DNA from: Otariodibacter oris
GTDB taxonomy: Bacteria > Pseudomonadota > Gammaproteobacteria > Enterobacterales > Pasteurellaceae
NCBI RefSeq assembly: GCF_009684715.1
Contig: NZ_CP016604.1
Coordinates: 124,001 to 188,000, forward strand
Length of the DNA: 64,000 bases
Direction: 5' to 3'
The notes under the pieces were generated by a model. It made no database searches. It saw nothing but the letters and a program-made list of their open reading frames with translations, and was not told the DNA's origin. This document shows, piece after piece, positions 9,193 through 17,292 of the stretch; position 1 is the stretch's first letter, and each line of letters starts with the position of its first letter. The translations under genes and the position numbers were made by a program.

Positions 9193-9951
9193 ATGGCTGG
9201 AAGAGTGTTTGCATTTATAACTCCTATCTCTGTAATTCTAGCAATTTTAGGCGTAAATGTATTTGATCTCTGGGAAGGGGATAATGCTGAATATAAATCA
9301 TGGACTATATTTATATTAACTTGTGTTTTAATATTTTATGCTTTTTATCAAGTATATAAATTTTCTAACAAAGTTTATCCCAAAGGTTTTGCACCAGTTG
9401 CCACATTTGCTCGTTATTGTACGACTGATGGTAAAAATATTCAGTATGAACTATTTCGTAACATACAAGTAAAAAAGAGTGTTATGAGTAAGTTTGAGCA
9501 TGATTTTCTATGGACTGGTTCAAAAATGCCTGAAATTAGTTCTGATATGCAAAAAATTGAAAAAATAGAGGATGTAGAAGGAGAAGATGGAAGTAGTCAA
9601 AAAAGGGTTCATCTAATGTTAGGTGAGAGTCTAACGTATAATTCGTGTGAAGTGATTCATTTAAAAATGGATATCGACGACAGTGATGAAAAGTCATCTA
9701 CTTTTTTGTCACAGTCTGTTCATGAACCAATTAGGTCAATCCACTTTAGAGTGGATCTACTTCACGCAAAAGATGATTATAAAACAGAATGTGCGATTTT
9801 AGAGTATATTGAGATAAAAAAACCAAAAGCTCAACGAACACAAATTCAAAAAATACCATTTGATGATATAACTAAAAGCTATTCAGCTTTAGTTGTACAC
9901 CCAAAAGCTGGATATAGGTACATATTATCATGGAATAGACCAAAGAGTTAA
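9193..9951 (+). CDS. Hypothetical two-TM membrane protein
   Basis: I do not recognise this 252-residue protein. Two hydrophobic helices sit near the N-terminus (about residues 5-25 and 36-55), followed by a soluble domain of about 190 residues with many alternating hydrophobic/polar stretches suggesting beta-strands. The end reads PKAGYRYILSW. No enzymatic motif is visible. The layout (two TM helices plus a C-terminal beta-rich domain) recalls small membrane effectors of phage-defence systems such as Cap15-like proteins, but that is only an architectural resemblance. The gene stands alone between two direct repeats, in AT-rich flanks, and looks acquired. The start at 9193 follows an in-frame stop; a weak GGAG lies 11 bases upstream. 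Confidence 0.6.
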   Translation: MAGRVFAFITPISVILAILGVNVFDLWEGDNAEYKSWTIFILTCVLIFYAFYQVYKFSNKVYPKGFAPVATFARYCTTDGKNIQYELFRNIQVKKSVMSKFEHDFLWTGSKMPEISSDMQKIEKIEDVEGEDGSSQKRVHLMLGESLTYNSCEVIHLKMDIDDSDEKSSTFLSQSVHEPIRSIHFRVDLLHAKDDYKTECAILEYIEIKKPKAQRTQIQKIPFDDITKSYSALVVHPKAGYRYILSWNRPKS

Positions 9952-10111
9952 ATTCAATCAGTTTTTTATATTTATTTAATTTACATTTACAATGAGTTAT
10001 CTTTGTTTTTATAGACTAACACATTTACTAATCTACTTCAGTCCCTTGTTTTTTCATTTACTCAATCCCAAGTTATTATCGTATCCCATGCATATCATTG
10101 AATAATATCAA
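9952..10111. other. AT-rich non-coding stretch
   Basis: 160 bases between the accessory gene and repeat copy B. I see no ORF, terminator or regulatory palindrome here. Confidence 0.5.
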
Positions 10112-10153
10112 AATTCCTATTGATGCTCTGCTGTAAATAATAGCTAATGACAT
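10112..10153 (-). pseudogene. comM: Remnant of comM 5' end (14 codons)
   Basis: On the minus strand this reads ATG followed by codons for MSLAIIYSRASIGI, identical in amino acids to the comM start but with five nucleotide differences. Beyond codon 14 the sequence diverges. It is the left edge of repeat copy B and has no gene body. Confidence 0.8.
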
Positions 10154-10262
10154 CTGCTCTCCTTTTGGAACAGTGTAAGCATTATTTATACTGCTTCATA
10201 ATAGCGAAGTCAGATTCTTCGATCTATTTCACAAAAGTTTTACAAAAATCAAGGAAGAACTG

Positions 10263-10271
10263 ACCGCTTGT
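10263..10271 (-). repeat. DNA uptake sequence core
   Basis: Exact ACCGCTTGT (reverse of ACAAGCGGT) at the right end of repeat copy B, upstream of ubiF. Confidence 0.75.
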
Positions 10272-10308
10272 AGTACACTTGAAACTAAAAATAAGAAGAA
10301 AAGGAATC

Positions 10309-11481
10309 ATGATGACTCAACAAGATATTATTGTTATTGGAGGTGGCATGGTTGGGGCTGCCTCTGCGTTAGGTTTAGCTAAATTAGGCTTAAACATCGT
10401 GTTATTAGAAAAAAATCCATTACCGACATTTTCCAAAGAAGCCTCTTATGATGTCAGAATTTCTGCAATTAGTGCATCCTCTGTCGATTTGCTTGAGCAA
10501 TTAGGTGCTTGGCAGAATATTGAATCAATGCGAGTATGTCCTTACGATGGATTAGAAACGTGGGAAATTGACGGTTTTAATACCGCTTTTCATGCTAGCG
10601 ATCTCGGGTTAGATAAATTAGGTTATATGGTAGAAAATAACCTTATTCAAATTGGATTATGGCAAGCCTTACAAGCTTATCCAAATTGCCAACAAGCGGT
10701 CGGTTTTAATAAAATTTCTGCAAATCGAGAAAATGGTATTTGGACAGTAATCCTTGATGATCAACAAAGCTATTCTGCCCCAGTGTTATTAGCTTGCGAT
10801 GGCGCAAACTCCCTTGTACGTAGTTGGTCTGGTATTGGTTTAACAAGCTGGCAATATCGCCAACATTGTTTATTAGCGGTTGTGAAAACAGAATTACCTC
10901 AACAAAGTGTTACATGGCAACAATTTTTCCCAAGTGGTCCTCGTGCCTTTTTACCTTTGAGCGGGCAAAATGGCTGTGTGGTGTGGTACGACTCTCCACA
11001 ACGTATTGCTGAGTTAAAACAAATGGATAACGCACAACTTTCTAACGAAATTAATCAGAATTTTCCAAGCCGATTAGGTCAAATCGAAGTGACTGCTCAT
11101 GGAAGTTTTCCTCTTACTCGCCAACATGCACAAAGCTATGTGAAGCAAGGAATTGTCTTGGTCGGTGACGCGGCTCATACAATTAATCCATTGGCAGGAC
11201 AAGGGGTAAATTTAGGATTTAGAGATGTTAAAGCCCTCTTGAATGTGATCGAACAAGCGGTCAAAAAAGGCGAAGATTTTGCAGATGAAAAAGTCCTAAA
11301 ACAGTATGAAAGAAAGCGTAAACCCGATAATTTAGTGATGCAAACAGGGATGGATGTTTTTTACAAAGCCTTTAAAACGGAATTATTACCTGTGAAAGTT
11401 GCTAGAAATATGGCGTTGATGATTGCAGAAAAAGCCACCCCCCTCAAAAAGAAAGCCTTGAAATACGCGATTGGGTTGTAG
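10309..11481 (+). CDS. ubiF: Ubiquinone-biosynthesis FAD hydroxylase UbiF
   Basis: Flavoprotein monooxygenase of the UbiH/UbiF/VisC family. UbiF hydroxylates C6 of demethoxyubiquinol late in ubiquinone synthesis. The N-terminal FAD motif VIGGGMVGAASA, the family's DVRISAISASSVDLL, and GDAAHTINPLAGQGVNLG (from about residue 286) are present. Features such as LETWE, GYMVEN, TWQQF.P.GPRAFLPL and VWYDSP match my memory of E. coli UbiF better than UbiH or UbiI. An in-frame TTG lies at 10279, but AAGGA at 10301-10305 favours ATG 10309 (or 10312). Length 390 is normal. Two uptake sequences lie within the gene. Confidence 0.88.
   Translation: MMTQQDIIVIGGGMVGAASALGLAKLGLNIVLLEKNPLPTFSKEASYDVRISAISASSVDLLEQLGAWQNIESMRVCPYDGLETWEIDGFNTAFHASDLGLDKLGYMVENNLIQIGLWQALQAYPNCQQAVGFNKISANRENGIWTVILDDQQSYSAPVLLACDGANSLVRSWSGIGLTSWQYRQHCLLAVVKTELPQQSVTWQQFFPSGPRAFLPLSGQNGCVVWYDSPQRIAELKQMDNAQLSNEINQNFPSRLGQIEVTAHGSFPLTRQHAQSYVKQGIVLVGDAAHTINPLAGQGVNLGFRDVKALLNVIEQAVKKGEDFADEKVLKQYERKRKPDNLVMQTGMDVFYKAFKTELLPVKVARNMALMIAEKATPLKKKALKYAIGL
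10692..10700 (+). repeat. DNA uptake sequence core
   Basis: Exact ACAAGCGGT followed by C, inside ubiF. Confidence 0.75.
11253..11261 (+). repeat. DNA uptake sequence core
   Basis: Exact ACAAGCGGT followed by CA, the extended A. pleuropneumoniae-type consensus, inside ubiF. Confidence 0.8.
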
Positions 11482-11527
11482 ACTGAAGATTGTGTTTCGT
11501 TTTTATTAAATAGTATCAACTGAAACC

Positions 11528-11563
11528 CAAAAGCCAACTTGATGATTATCAGGTTGGCTTTTG
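11528..11563. terminator. Bidirectional terminator, ubiF/nemR
   Basis: Inverted repeat CAAAAGCCAAC / GTTGGCTTTTG (11 bp) between the convergent ubiF and TetR-family genes. An inner TGAT/ATCA pairing extends the stem. Confidence 0.75.
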
Positions 11564-11582
11564 AACTAGCTAATTCTTTTTC

Positions 11583-12197
11583 TTATCTAGTGCAATCTAA
11601 TTCAGAAAGCATCATGTTCCAAACTTCGGTGAGAGGAACTTCCGATTGACTTATTTTAGTCACTAAACTTGCACCCAACCAAGCGTAATACCAACGACTA
11701 GCAATGCTTTCTGCCGAAATATTTTGTCTTTGAGGAAGTGAGCCATCTTCCCACCCCGCTTTAATCTGTAGACTAATCCAATCTATAATTGTCTGATAAG
11801 TTCTAGCTAAAGCGAGTCGCATAATATCGGAAATATCAGCCACCTCACCGCTTAATTTTACAATCAAGCATTTTTCTCCAGAACAACCATCTTTTTGTGT
11901 GTCGTACCAACATTTAAAATATTCATAAAGCTTCTGTTGAGCCGTAATTTCTTTATTTGAAATTTGTTCGAGTAACTTTTTTCTATTAAGCGAATAATGT
12001 TCTATTAGCTCTTCTCCAAACGCTTCCTTTGACTCAAAATAGTGATAAAAAGAACCCTTAGGTATCCCTGCGGTATCTAAAATTTGTTTTAAACCGACAG
12101 CAGTAAATCCCTTTTGAGCAATAAGTTGATAACCAACATCTAAAATATGTGATTTAGTATCTGAGTGTTTTTTTTCTATTGGCAATATACCATTCAT
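11583..12197 (-). CDS. NemR-like TetR-family repressor
   Basis: A 204-residue TetR-family regulator. The helix-turn-helix spans roughly residues 28-65, with the recognition stretch AGIPKGSFYHYFESKEAF. The centre carries KCLIVKLSGEVADISDIMR, matching E. coli NemR around its redox-sensing Cys106; the equivalent here is Cys110, with a further Cys105. NemR senses electrophiles and bleach and controls old yellow enzyme and glyoxalase. A palindrome TAGAC-N5-GTCTA lies 74-88 bases upstream, and a related palindrome precedes the nitroreductase gene at 34.7 kb, suggesting a shared regulon. NemR orthology is likely but not proven. Confidence 0.75.
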   Translation of the reverse strand: MNGILPIEKKHSDTKSHILDVGYQLIAQKGFTAVGLKQILDTAGIPKGSFYHYFESKEAFGEELIEHYSLNRKKLLEQISNKEITAQQKLYEYFKCWYDTQKDGCSGEKCLIVKLSGEVADISDIMRLALARTYQTIIDWISLQIKAGWEDGSLPQRQNISAESIASRWYYAWLGASLVTKISQSEVPLTEVWNMMLSELDCTR

Positions 12198-12270
12198 GAA
12201 ATATACTTTTCCTTTATGTTATTTAGTTCTCATCATTCATATAACTATTGTGAAATGATTATACGCATAT

Positions 12271-12285
12271 TAGACCGGTTGTCTA
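12271..12285. promoter_or_regulatory. Putative NemR operator
   Basis: TAGACCGGTTGTCTA, arms TAGAC/GTCTA, located between the repressor gene and rplK. Autoregulation is usual for TetR-family genes. Confidence 0.55.
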
Positions 12286-12430
12286 TTTTAATGTTTAATG
12301 CACGTAGTAAGGTTGTCGTAATAAAAGCGTCATAATAATTCTGTGTACACAAAACTCTTTTACTACTTCTACCACAAGGAGATCTTTTTATTGAAAGATG
12401 GCTTGTTTTTCAGTAGAATATCTGCCCAAT

Positions 12431-12461
12431 CACGAGCAAGCTTTGCTAGCTCGTGTTTTTT
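12431..12461 (+). terminator. Terminator-like hairpin in rplK leader
   Basis: Stem CACGAGC / GCTCGTG with an inner AGC/GCT pair and a TTTTTT tail, 68 bases before the rplK ATG. Because the gene upstream is on the other strand, it either attenuates rplKA or remains from a lost upstream gene such as nusG. Confidence 0.6.
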
Positions 12462-12528
12462 ATGTAATGTTTTTATAAACGAGGGGAGCTAGAAATAGCG
12501 TTATTACCCATATTAGAGGAAGCTCAAA

Positions 12529-12957
12529 ATGGCAAAAAAAGTACAAGCCTACGTTAAGTTGCAAGTTGCAGCAGGTATGGCAAACCCGTCACCACCGGTT
12601 GGTCCAGCATTAGGTCAACAAGGTGTTAACATTATGGAATTCTGTAAAGCATTTAATGCACGTACAGAAAGTATCGAAAAAGGTTTACCAATTCCAGTTG
12701 TAATCACTGTATATGCAGACCGTTCTTTCACATTCGTTACTAAAACTCCACCAGCAGCAGTATTATTGAAAAAAGCTGCAGGTCTTAAATCTGGTTCTGC
12801 AAAACCAAATAAAGACAAAGTAGGTAAAGTAACTCGTGAGCAAGTTCGTCAAATCGCTGAAACTAAAGCAGCAGATATGACAGGTGCAACAATTGAAACT
12901 AAGATGAAATCTATTGAAGGTACTGCACGTTCAATGGGCTTAGTGGTGGAGGAATAA
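12529..12957 (+). CDS. rplK: 50S ribosomal protein L11
   Basis: L11 forms the GTPase-associated centre of the large subunit. The start [13 protein letters not shown] and the glycine/proline-rich motif [21 protein letters not shown] are characteristic, and the length of 142 residues is exact for the family. It is followed after 3 bases by rplA in the classical L11 operon. In E. coli, excess L1 represses translation at the rplK leader; the leader here (12470-12528) could hold such a site but I cannot demonstrate it. Confidence 0.99.
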   Translation: MAKKVQAYVKLQVAAGMANPSPPVGPALGQQGVNIMEFCKAFNARTESIEKGLPIPVVITVYADRSFTFVTKTPPAAVLLKKAAGLKSGSAKPNKDKVGKVTREQVRQIAETKAADMTGATIETKMKSIEGTARSMGLVVEE

Positions 12958-12960
12958 TCG

Positions 12961-13650
12961 ATGGCTAAATTGACTAAAAAAATGAAAGCAATCAAAGCTG
13001 GCGTAGACTCTACTAAAGCATACGAAATCAATGAAGCGATTGCATTATTAAAACAATTTGCAACAGCTAAATTCGTTGAAAGTGTTGATGTTGCTGTAAA
13101 CTTAGGTATCGATCCTCGTAAATCTGACCAAAACGTTCGTGGTGCAACAGTATTACCACACGGTACAGGTCGTACTGCTCGTGTTGCAGTATTTACTCAA
13201 GGTGCTAATGCAGATGCTGCTAAAGAAGCTGGTGCGGATTTAGTAGGTATGGAAGACTTAGCTGAACAAGTGAAAAAAGGCGAAATGAACTTCGACGTTG
13301 TTATTGCTTCTCCAGATGCAATGCGTGTTGTTGGTCAATTAGGTCAAATCCTTGGTCCACGTGGTTTAATGCCAAACCCTAAAGTGGGTACAGTAACTCC
13401 AAACGTTGCTGAAGCAGTTAAAAATGCAAAATCAGGTCAGATCCGTTACCGTAATGATAAGAATGGTATTATCCATACTACTATCGGTAAAGCTGATTTC
13501 GCTCCTGAGCAATTAGTTGAAAACCTTCAAGCGTTGTTAGCAGCTATCAACAAAGCTAAACCAACAACTGCAAAAGGTGTATTCATCAAGAAAGTTAGCG
13601 TTTCTACAACTATGGGCGCTGGTGTTGCTGTTGATCAGTCTTCACTATAA
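12961..13650 (+). CDS. rplA: 50S ribosomal protein L1
   Basis: L1 of the ribosomal stalk (E-site side) and translational repressor of its own operon. Characteristic stretches [13 protein letters not shown] and [16 protein letters not shown] are present and the length of 229 residues is standard. Cotranscribed with rplK and followed by a perfect bidirectional terminator. rplJL, which often follow, are not here. Confidence 0.99.
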   Translation: MAKLTKKMKAIKAGVDSTKAYEINEAIALLKQFATAKFVESVDVAVNLGIDPRKSDQNVRGATVLPHGTGRTARVAVFTQGANADAAKEAGADLVGMEDLAEQVKKGEMNFDVVIASPDAMRVVGQLGQILGPRGLMPNPKVGTVTPNVAEAVKNAKSGQIRYRNDKNGIIHTTIGKADFAPEQLVENLQALLAAINKAKPTTAKGVFIKKVSVSTTMGAGVAVDQSSL

Positions 13651-13670
13651 TTTTCTGATATAGTTTTATA

Positions 13671-13705
13671 AAAAAAAGCATAGAGTTAAACTCTATGCTT
13701 TTTTT
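13671..13705. terminator. Bidirectional terminator, rplA/sgbE
   Basis: Perfect 17-bp inverted repeat around a single central base, with A and T runs on its flanks, between the convergent rplA and sgbE. Confidence 0.9.
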
Positions 13706-13723
13706 ATATTCTATAACAATCGT

Positions 13724-14416
13724 TTACTGTCCATAGTAGGCATTTTTACCATGTTTACGTAAATAGTGCTTATCCAATAATTCTTGTTGCATTGGCTGTA
13801 AATTTGGACGCATCAATTTACTAAATAAGTTCATATAGGAAATTTCTTCCATTACAACGGCATTATGCACTGCATCGTAAGCATCTTTACCCCAACTAAA
13901 TGGACCATGAGAATGTACAATTACACCAGGCATCATATTAGGGTCGATATTTCTATTTCGGAAAGTTTCAACGATTACTTTACCTGTTTCTAATTCATAA
14001 TCGCCTGCAATTTCTTCAGGGGTCATTTTTCGAGTACAAGGTATAGGTCCATAGAAATAATCTGCATGTGTTGTTCCTAATGCAATAATATCTTCACCAG
14101 TTTGTGCCCAAGCTGTCGTGTGACGAGCGTGAGTATGCACAATTCCGCCAATATCGGTAAATTGGCGATAAAGTTCTAAGTGAGTATCTGTGTCGGAAGA
14201 AGGCTTTTTGTCGCCCCAAACTTTTTTTCCATCTAAATCAACAATAACAATATCATCCGCTGTCATTGTGTCGTAATCAACTCCAGATGGCTTTATTGCA
14301 ACTAAGCCTGATTCACGATCAATTTCACTTACATTTCCCCAAGTAAATGTGACCAATTTATACTTTGGTAATTCTAGATTAGCTTTAAGTACTTTTTCTC
14401 TTAATTCTTTTAACAT
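13724..14416 (-). CDS. sgbE: L-ribulose-5-phosphate 4-epimerase
   Basis: Class II aldolase/epimerase that converts L-ribulose 5-phosphate to D-xylulose 5-phosphate, the exit into the pentose phosphate pathway. The zinc site histidines are seen in HTHARH and VHSHGPF, with TFTWGNVS and KPSGV near the N-terminus. The C-terminal [12 protein letters not shown] is like E. coli SgbE, although AraD and UlaF are close relatives. Length 230 is typical. It overlaps sgbU by 7 bases, so the two are translationally coupled. Neighbours (sgbU, sgbH, yiaJ, dlgD) support the sgb assignment. Confidence 0.92.
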   Translation of the reverse strand: MLKELREKVLKANLELPKYKLVTFTWGNVSEIDRESGLVAIKPSGVDYDTMTADDIVIVDLDGKKVWGDKKPSSDTDTHLELYRQFTDIGGIVHTHARHTTAWAQTGEDIIALGTTHADYFYGPIPCTRKMTPEEIAGDYELETGKVIVETFRNRNIDPNMMPGVIVHSHGPFSWGKDAYDAVHNAVVMEEISYMNLFSKLMRPNLQPMQQELLDKHYLRKHGKNAYYGQ

Positions 14417-15270
14417 GGGAAATCTCCCTCCTTCATTTTTTGTTCAATCCAACGACGAGCATTGATAATTTCTGCAATTGGTTCATCAGATTTCTCAGTC
14501 CACATTTCAATTAAGAATGCACCACGATAATTCAATTCAGCTAATGTTTTAAAGCAAGCTACGAAATCTACGCAACCATCGCCAAATGGTACATCACGGA
14601 ATTGACCTTTGCATGTTTCTGTCACTTTATAAGTATCTTTTAAATGAATGGCTGAAATTTTATCGATACCTAATTTTAATTCCTCAGCGACATTATCATT
14701 CCATGCAGATAAATTTCCGAGATCAGGATAAACGGTAAACCATGGTGATTTAATAATCTCATCCCATTTTTTCCACCGAGTAATTGAACTCATGAATTTA
14801 GTATCCATAATTTCAACAGCAAGAGTCACTTGGTTACTTGCAGCAAGTTCTACCGCCCATTCTAAACCTTCTTGGAATCGTTTAATTGTCCCTTCATCTT
14901 GTTCTTCGTAATAAACATCATAACCAGCTAACTGTATAGTTCTTACACCTAAATCCACAGCTAATTGAATCGCTTTTTCCATCACTTCATACGCTTTTTT
15001 GCGAGTATCTTCATCATGGCTACCAAAAGGATAACGGCGATGACCAGATAAACAAATTGATGGAATAGTTACCCCTGTATTAATGATTGCTTTAACAAGA
15101 TTTACTCTTTCTTTCTTACTCCAATCTAATCTAGATAAACGTTCATCCGTTTCATCAATCGACATCTCAACAAAATCAAACCCACAAGCTTTTGCAATGG
15201 AAAGGCGATCTTGCCAACTAATATTCTTAGGTAATGCTTTTTCATAAATGCCTAATTTATGCTTTCTCAC
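14410..15270 (-). CDS. sgbU: L-xylulose/L-ribulose-5-phosphate 3-epimerase
   Basis: TIM-barrel epimerase (SgbU/UlaE family) interconverting L-xylulose 5-phosphate and L-ribulose 5-phosphate. The start [17 protein letters not shown] and the metal-binding residues in the EIMDTKFM and PDLGNLSAW regions are characteristic; HLKDTYKVT and IEMWTE complete the barrel. Length 286 is normal. It lies upstream of sgbE in a two-gene operon and is divergent from sgbH, from which it is separated by a region with CRP-like and IclR-like sites. Confidence 0.93.
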   Translation of the reverse strand: MRKHKLGIYEKALPKNISWQDRLSIAKACGFDFVEMSIDETDERLSRLDWSKKERVNLVKAIINTGVTIPSICLSGHRRYPFGSHDEDTRKKAYEVMEKAIQLAVDLGVRTIQLAGYDVYYEEQDEGTIKRFQEGLEWAVELAASNQVTLAVEIMDTKFMSSITRWKKWDEIIKSPWFTVYPDLGNLSAWNDNVAEELKLGIDKISAIHLKDTYKVTETCKGQFRDVPFGDGCVDFVACFKTLAELNYRGAFLIEMWTEKSDEPIAEIINARRWIEQKMKEGDFPC

Positions 15271-15433
15271 AAGTAACTCCTGCTTTTTAGTAAGTGGTTA
15301 AGCTATTTTCTATGATGATGAAATAACTATGTTATAGTTTGAACAAATTATCATCTATAATTCTTAATTGTCAATCAAACTCAAAAAATAAAAAACTAAT
15401 AGAATCAATTTGTTATTTGTTTTTTTCTAGCTT

Positions 15434-15449
15434 TGTGAACCATGTCTCA
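15434..15449. promoter_or_regulatory. CRP-like site
   Basis: TGTGA-ACCATG-TCTCA, nine of the ten conserved CRP positions. It lies 17 bases from the putative YiaJ palindrome. Confidence 0.6.
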
Positions 15450-15465
15450 ATTTTTTGATATTGAA

Positions 15466-15480
15466 TTTCATAATATGAAA
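15466..15480. promoter_or_regulatory. Putative YiaJ (IclR) operator
   Basis: Perfect palindrome TTTCATA-A-TATGAAA. A near-identical palindrome lies upstream of dlgD at 17158-17172. Confidence 0.6.
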
Positions 15481-15589
15481 CGATTATAATTATAAAAGAT
15501 AAAGGAGATATAAAGTCAACAAATAATAGTTAATATTTTCTATTAAATATGTAATATTAGATTTATCCCATCATTAAAAGGAATATCTT

Positions 15590-16264
15590 ATGTCAAAACC
15601 TTTACTCCAAATTGCACTAGATTCATTGACTCTTGAAAAAGCAGTTGCTGATGCTAAACAAGCAGAAAATGTAGTCGAAATTATTGAAATTGGTACTATT
15701 CTTGCTTTTGCTGAGGGAATGAAGGCTGTTAGCACTCTTAAGGCTTTACATCCAAACCACATTATTGTTTGTGACTTAAAAACAACTGATGCAGGTGCAA
15801 TTCTAGCGAAAATGGCATTTGATGCAGGTGCAGATTGGCTAACAGTTTCTGCTGCAGCTCATCCTGCAACAAAAGTAGCCTGTAAGAAAGTTGCTGATGA
15901 TTTCAATGCGGCTAATCCTGATCTTAAAGTGAAAAAAGAAATTCAAATTGAAATTTATGGAAATTGGACATTTGAAGATGCGAAAGAATGGGTTGAATTA
16001 GGTGTTACACAAGCTATTTATCATCGTTCTCGCGACGCCGAATTATTAGGTAAAGGTTGGATGTCAGAAGATCTTGAACAGATGAAACACCTTGAGGAAA
16101 TCGGTTTAGAATTGTCCATTACAGGTGGAATAGTGCCAGAAGATATTCACTTATTTAAAGAAATTAAAAAAGCTAAAGCCTTCATCGCCGGTCGTGCTTT
16201 GGTCGGTGATAAAGGAACCGAGACAGCGATGGCTATTAGAACTGAACTTGAAAAGTATTGGTAA
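15590..16264 (+). CDS. sgbH: 3-keto-L-gulonate-6-phosphate decarboxylase
   Basis: Member of the orotidine-monophosphate-decarboxylase suprafamily that converts 3-keto-L-gulonate 6-phosphate to L-xylulose 5-phosphate and CO2, using Mg2+. The catalytic D-x-K-x-x-D motif appears as CDLKTTDAG, and IEIGTILAFAEGM and HRSRDAE fit KGPDC enzymes (UlaD/SgbH). Length 224 is typical. It is transcribed alone, away from sgbU and toward the yiaJ terminator. The product feeds SgbU and then SgbE. Confidence 0.93.
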   Translation: MSKPLLQIALDSLTLEKAVADAKQAENVVEIIEIGTILAFAEGMKAVSTLKALHPNHIIVCDLKTTDAGAILAKMAFDAGADWLTVSAAAHPATKVACKKVADDFNAANPDLKVKKEIQIEIYGNWTFEDAKEWVELGVTQAIYHRSRDAELLGKGWMSEDLEQMKHLEEIGLELSITGGIVPEDIHLFKEIKKAKAFIAGRALVGDKGTETAMAIRTELEKYW

Positions 16265-16280
16265 TTATCCCCTAGCTAAC

Positions 16281-16310
16281 AAAAAATGGTGGATTACCCC
16301 ACCATTTTTT
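16281..16310. terminator. Bidirectional terminator, sgbH/yiaJ
   Basis: Perfect 12-bp arms AAAAAATGGTGG / CCACCATTTTTT with a 6-base loop; it overlaps the last codons of yiaJ. Confidence 0.85.
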
Positions 16311-17097
16311 CATCAGGTTGCCAACCAAGCTCTTCAGAAATAGCTTGTGAAGTCTTTCGTAATTCAGTCAATATCGTTGTTTTTCCTATCTGATTTAACC
16401 TATGTATTGAGGTAGAAACCGAAATAGCATAATTTACTGAATTATTAAGATCAAAGATTGGACAAGCAATACAAACTACACCCATTTCATTTTCTTCCCT
16501 ATCCATGGCAAATCCTGTTCTAATCACATCTGCTAACTCTATTTTCATATTCTCTACAGTCGTAATCGTATTATTTGTAAGGGGTTTTATAATTGCTTTT
16601 TTTTCTACCCAATATTCATCTAAGTAGCGTTTATCAGTTTCGTGAGCAAGAAAGAGTTTTCCCATAGCAGAACAATATAATTCCATATGTTGACCTATGT
16701 AAGCTCTTGTTTTCATCATCCCATTCGTTGGCTCTAACTTATAAATCATAATGGAGTGATCACCTTCTCGGCGAGAAAAATTAATTGTTTCTCCTAAAAT
16801 AAGATTAAGGGTTTCAAGATGAGGAGAAGCTATATGAATAATATTCATTGATGAGAGTGTCTTTTGTCCCAAGCTTAGGCATTTTGTTGTTAAACGATAG
16901 CTACCCATTGAGTTTGTTGGCTTAATAAAGCCTTCACTTTGTAAGCCTTGTAGTAATCGATGAACAGTACTTTTATTTAGTGATGAAAGTTCTGTTAGCT
17001 TAGATAGTGGGCACCCATTAGGGAAATTGCTTAAAATATCAAGTAATTGCAATCCTCGAATAAGACTTTGATTCCCGCTATGTTTTCCTTCAGCCAT
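16294..17097 (-). CDS. yiaJ: IclR-family repressor YiaJ
   Basis: A 267-residue IclR-family regulator. An N-terminal winged helix (about residues 10-75; GCPLSKLTELSSLNKSTVHRL) is followed by the effector-binding domain (REENEMGVVCIACPIFD). In E. coli, YiaJ represses the yiaK-S operon for 2,3-diketo-L-gulonate use. Here it lies directly beside dlgD in divergent orientation. Two matching 15-bp palindromes, one in its own promoter region and one upstream of sgbH, are candidate operators. Confidence 0.9.
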   Translation of the reverse strand: MAEGKHSGNQSLIRGLQLLDILSNFPNGCPLSKLTELSSLNKSTVHRLLQGLQSEGFIKPTNSMGSYRLTTKCLSLGQKTLSSMNIIHIASPHLETLNLILGETINFSRREGDHSIMIYKLEPTNGMMKTRAYIGQHMELYCSAMGKLFLAHETDKRYLDEYWVEKKAIIKPLTNNTITTVENMKIELADVIRTGFAMDREENEMGVVCIACPIFDLNNSVNYAISVSTSIHRLNQIGKTTILTELRKTSQAISEELGWQPDEKMVG

Positions 17098-17157
17098 TAA
17101 TTATTCCTATTTTATATTTAGTCTAATATTCATTAAATTTTAGCCATATTATAGCCA

Positions 17158-17172
17158 TTTCATATTGTGAAA
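17158..17172. promoter_or_regulatory. Putative YiaJ operator in yiaJ-dlgD region
   Basis: TTTCATA-T-TGTGAAA, a 7+1+7 palindrome with one mismatch, nearly the same as 15466-15480. A half-site TATGAAA also lies just before dlgD (17312-17318). Confidence 0.55.
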
Positions 17173-17188
17173 TCTAATCATAAAAAAG

Positions 17189-17204
17189 TGAGATCAAGCT
17201 CACA
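17189..17204. promoter_or_regulatory. CRP-like site upstream of dlgD
   Basis: TGAGA-TCAAGC-TCACA, nine of ten conserved CRP positions. CRP activation of the yia operon is known in E. coli. Confidence 0.55.
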
Positions 17205-17263
17205 AAACCAAAAATTTACAAATAACATATTGATTAAAAAGAGTTTTTATTTTTTACATTTAA

Positions 17264-17292
17264 TTGACATTTTTTGTTCAAGAGCGTAATTT
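17264..17292 (+). promoter_or_regulatory. Putative dlgD promoter
   Basis: -35 TTGACA (17264-17269), 17-base spacer, -10 TAATTT (17287-17292). The same layout is retained before the second dlgD copy at 27942-27970. Confidence 0.55.

Larger units (their letters stand above)
10112..10276. repeat. Direct repeat, copy B
   Basis: Second copy of the comM-start/promoter repeat (copy A at 8878-9046). It includes a copy of the CRP-like site at 10218-10233 and a perfect uptake sequence, and now forms the upstream region of ubiF. Confidence 0.9.
12198..12528. other. nemR-rplK intergenic region
   Basis: 331 bases holding the NemR-type operator (12271-12285), a possible weak promoter (TTGTCG near 12312 and an AT-rich -10 about 17 bases on), a terminator-like hairpin (12431-12461) and the rplK leader with its GAGGAAGC ribosome site. 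No ORF of note. Confidence 0.5.
15271..15589. other. sgbU-sgbH divergent control region
   Basis: 319 AT-rich bases between divergent operons. It holds a CRP-like site (15434-15449) and a perfect palindrome (15466-15480), described separately, and AAGGAATAT just before sgbH. I see no ORF or RNA gene. Confidence 0.6.

Noticed and set aside
10279-10308. TTG start for ubiF extending it by 10 codons
   Set aside because: No ribosome site before the TTG, whereas AAGGA precedes the ATG at 10309, which also gives the expected N-terminus.
17188-17203. Symmetric GTGAG-N6-CTCAC read as a perfect CRP site
   Set aside because: The GTGA/TCAC halves are 8 bases apart rather than 6; the better reading is the 9-of-10 match TGAGA-N6-TCACA at 17189-17204.
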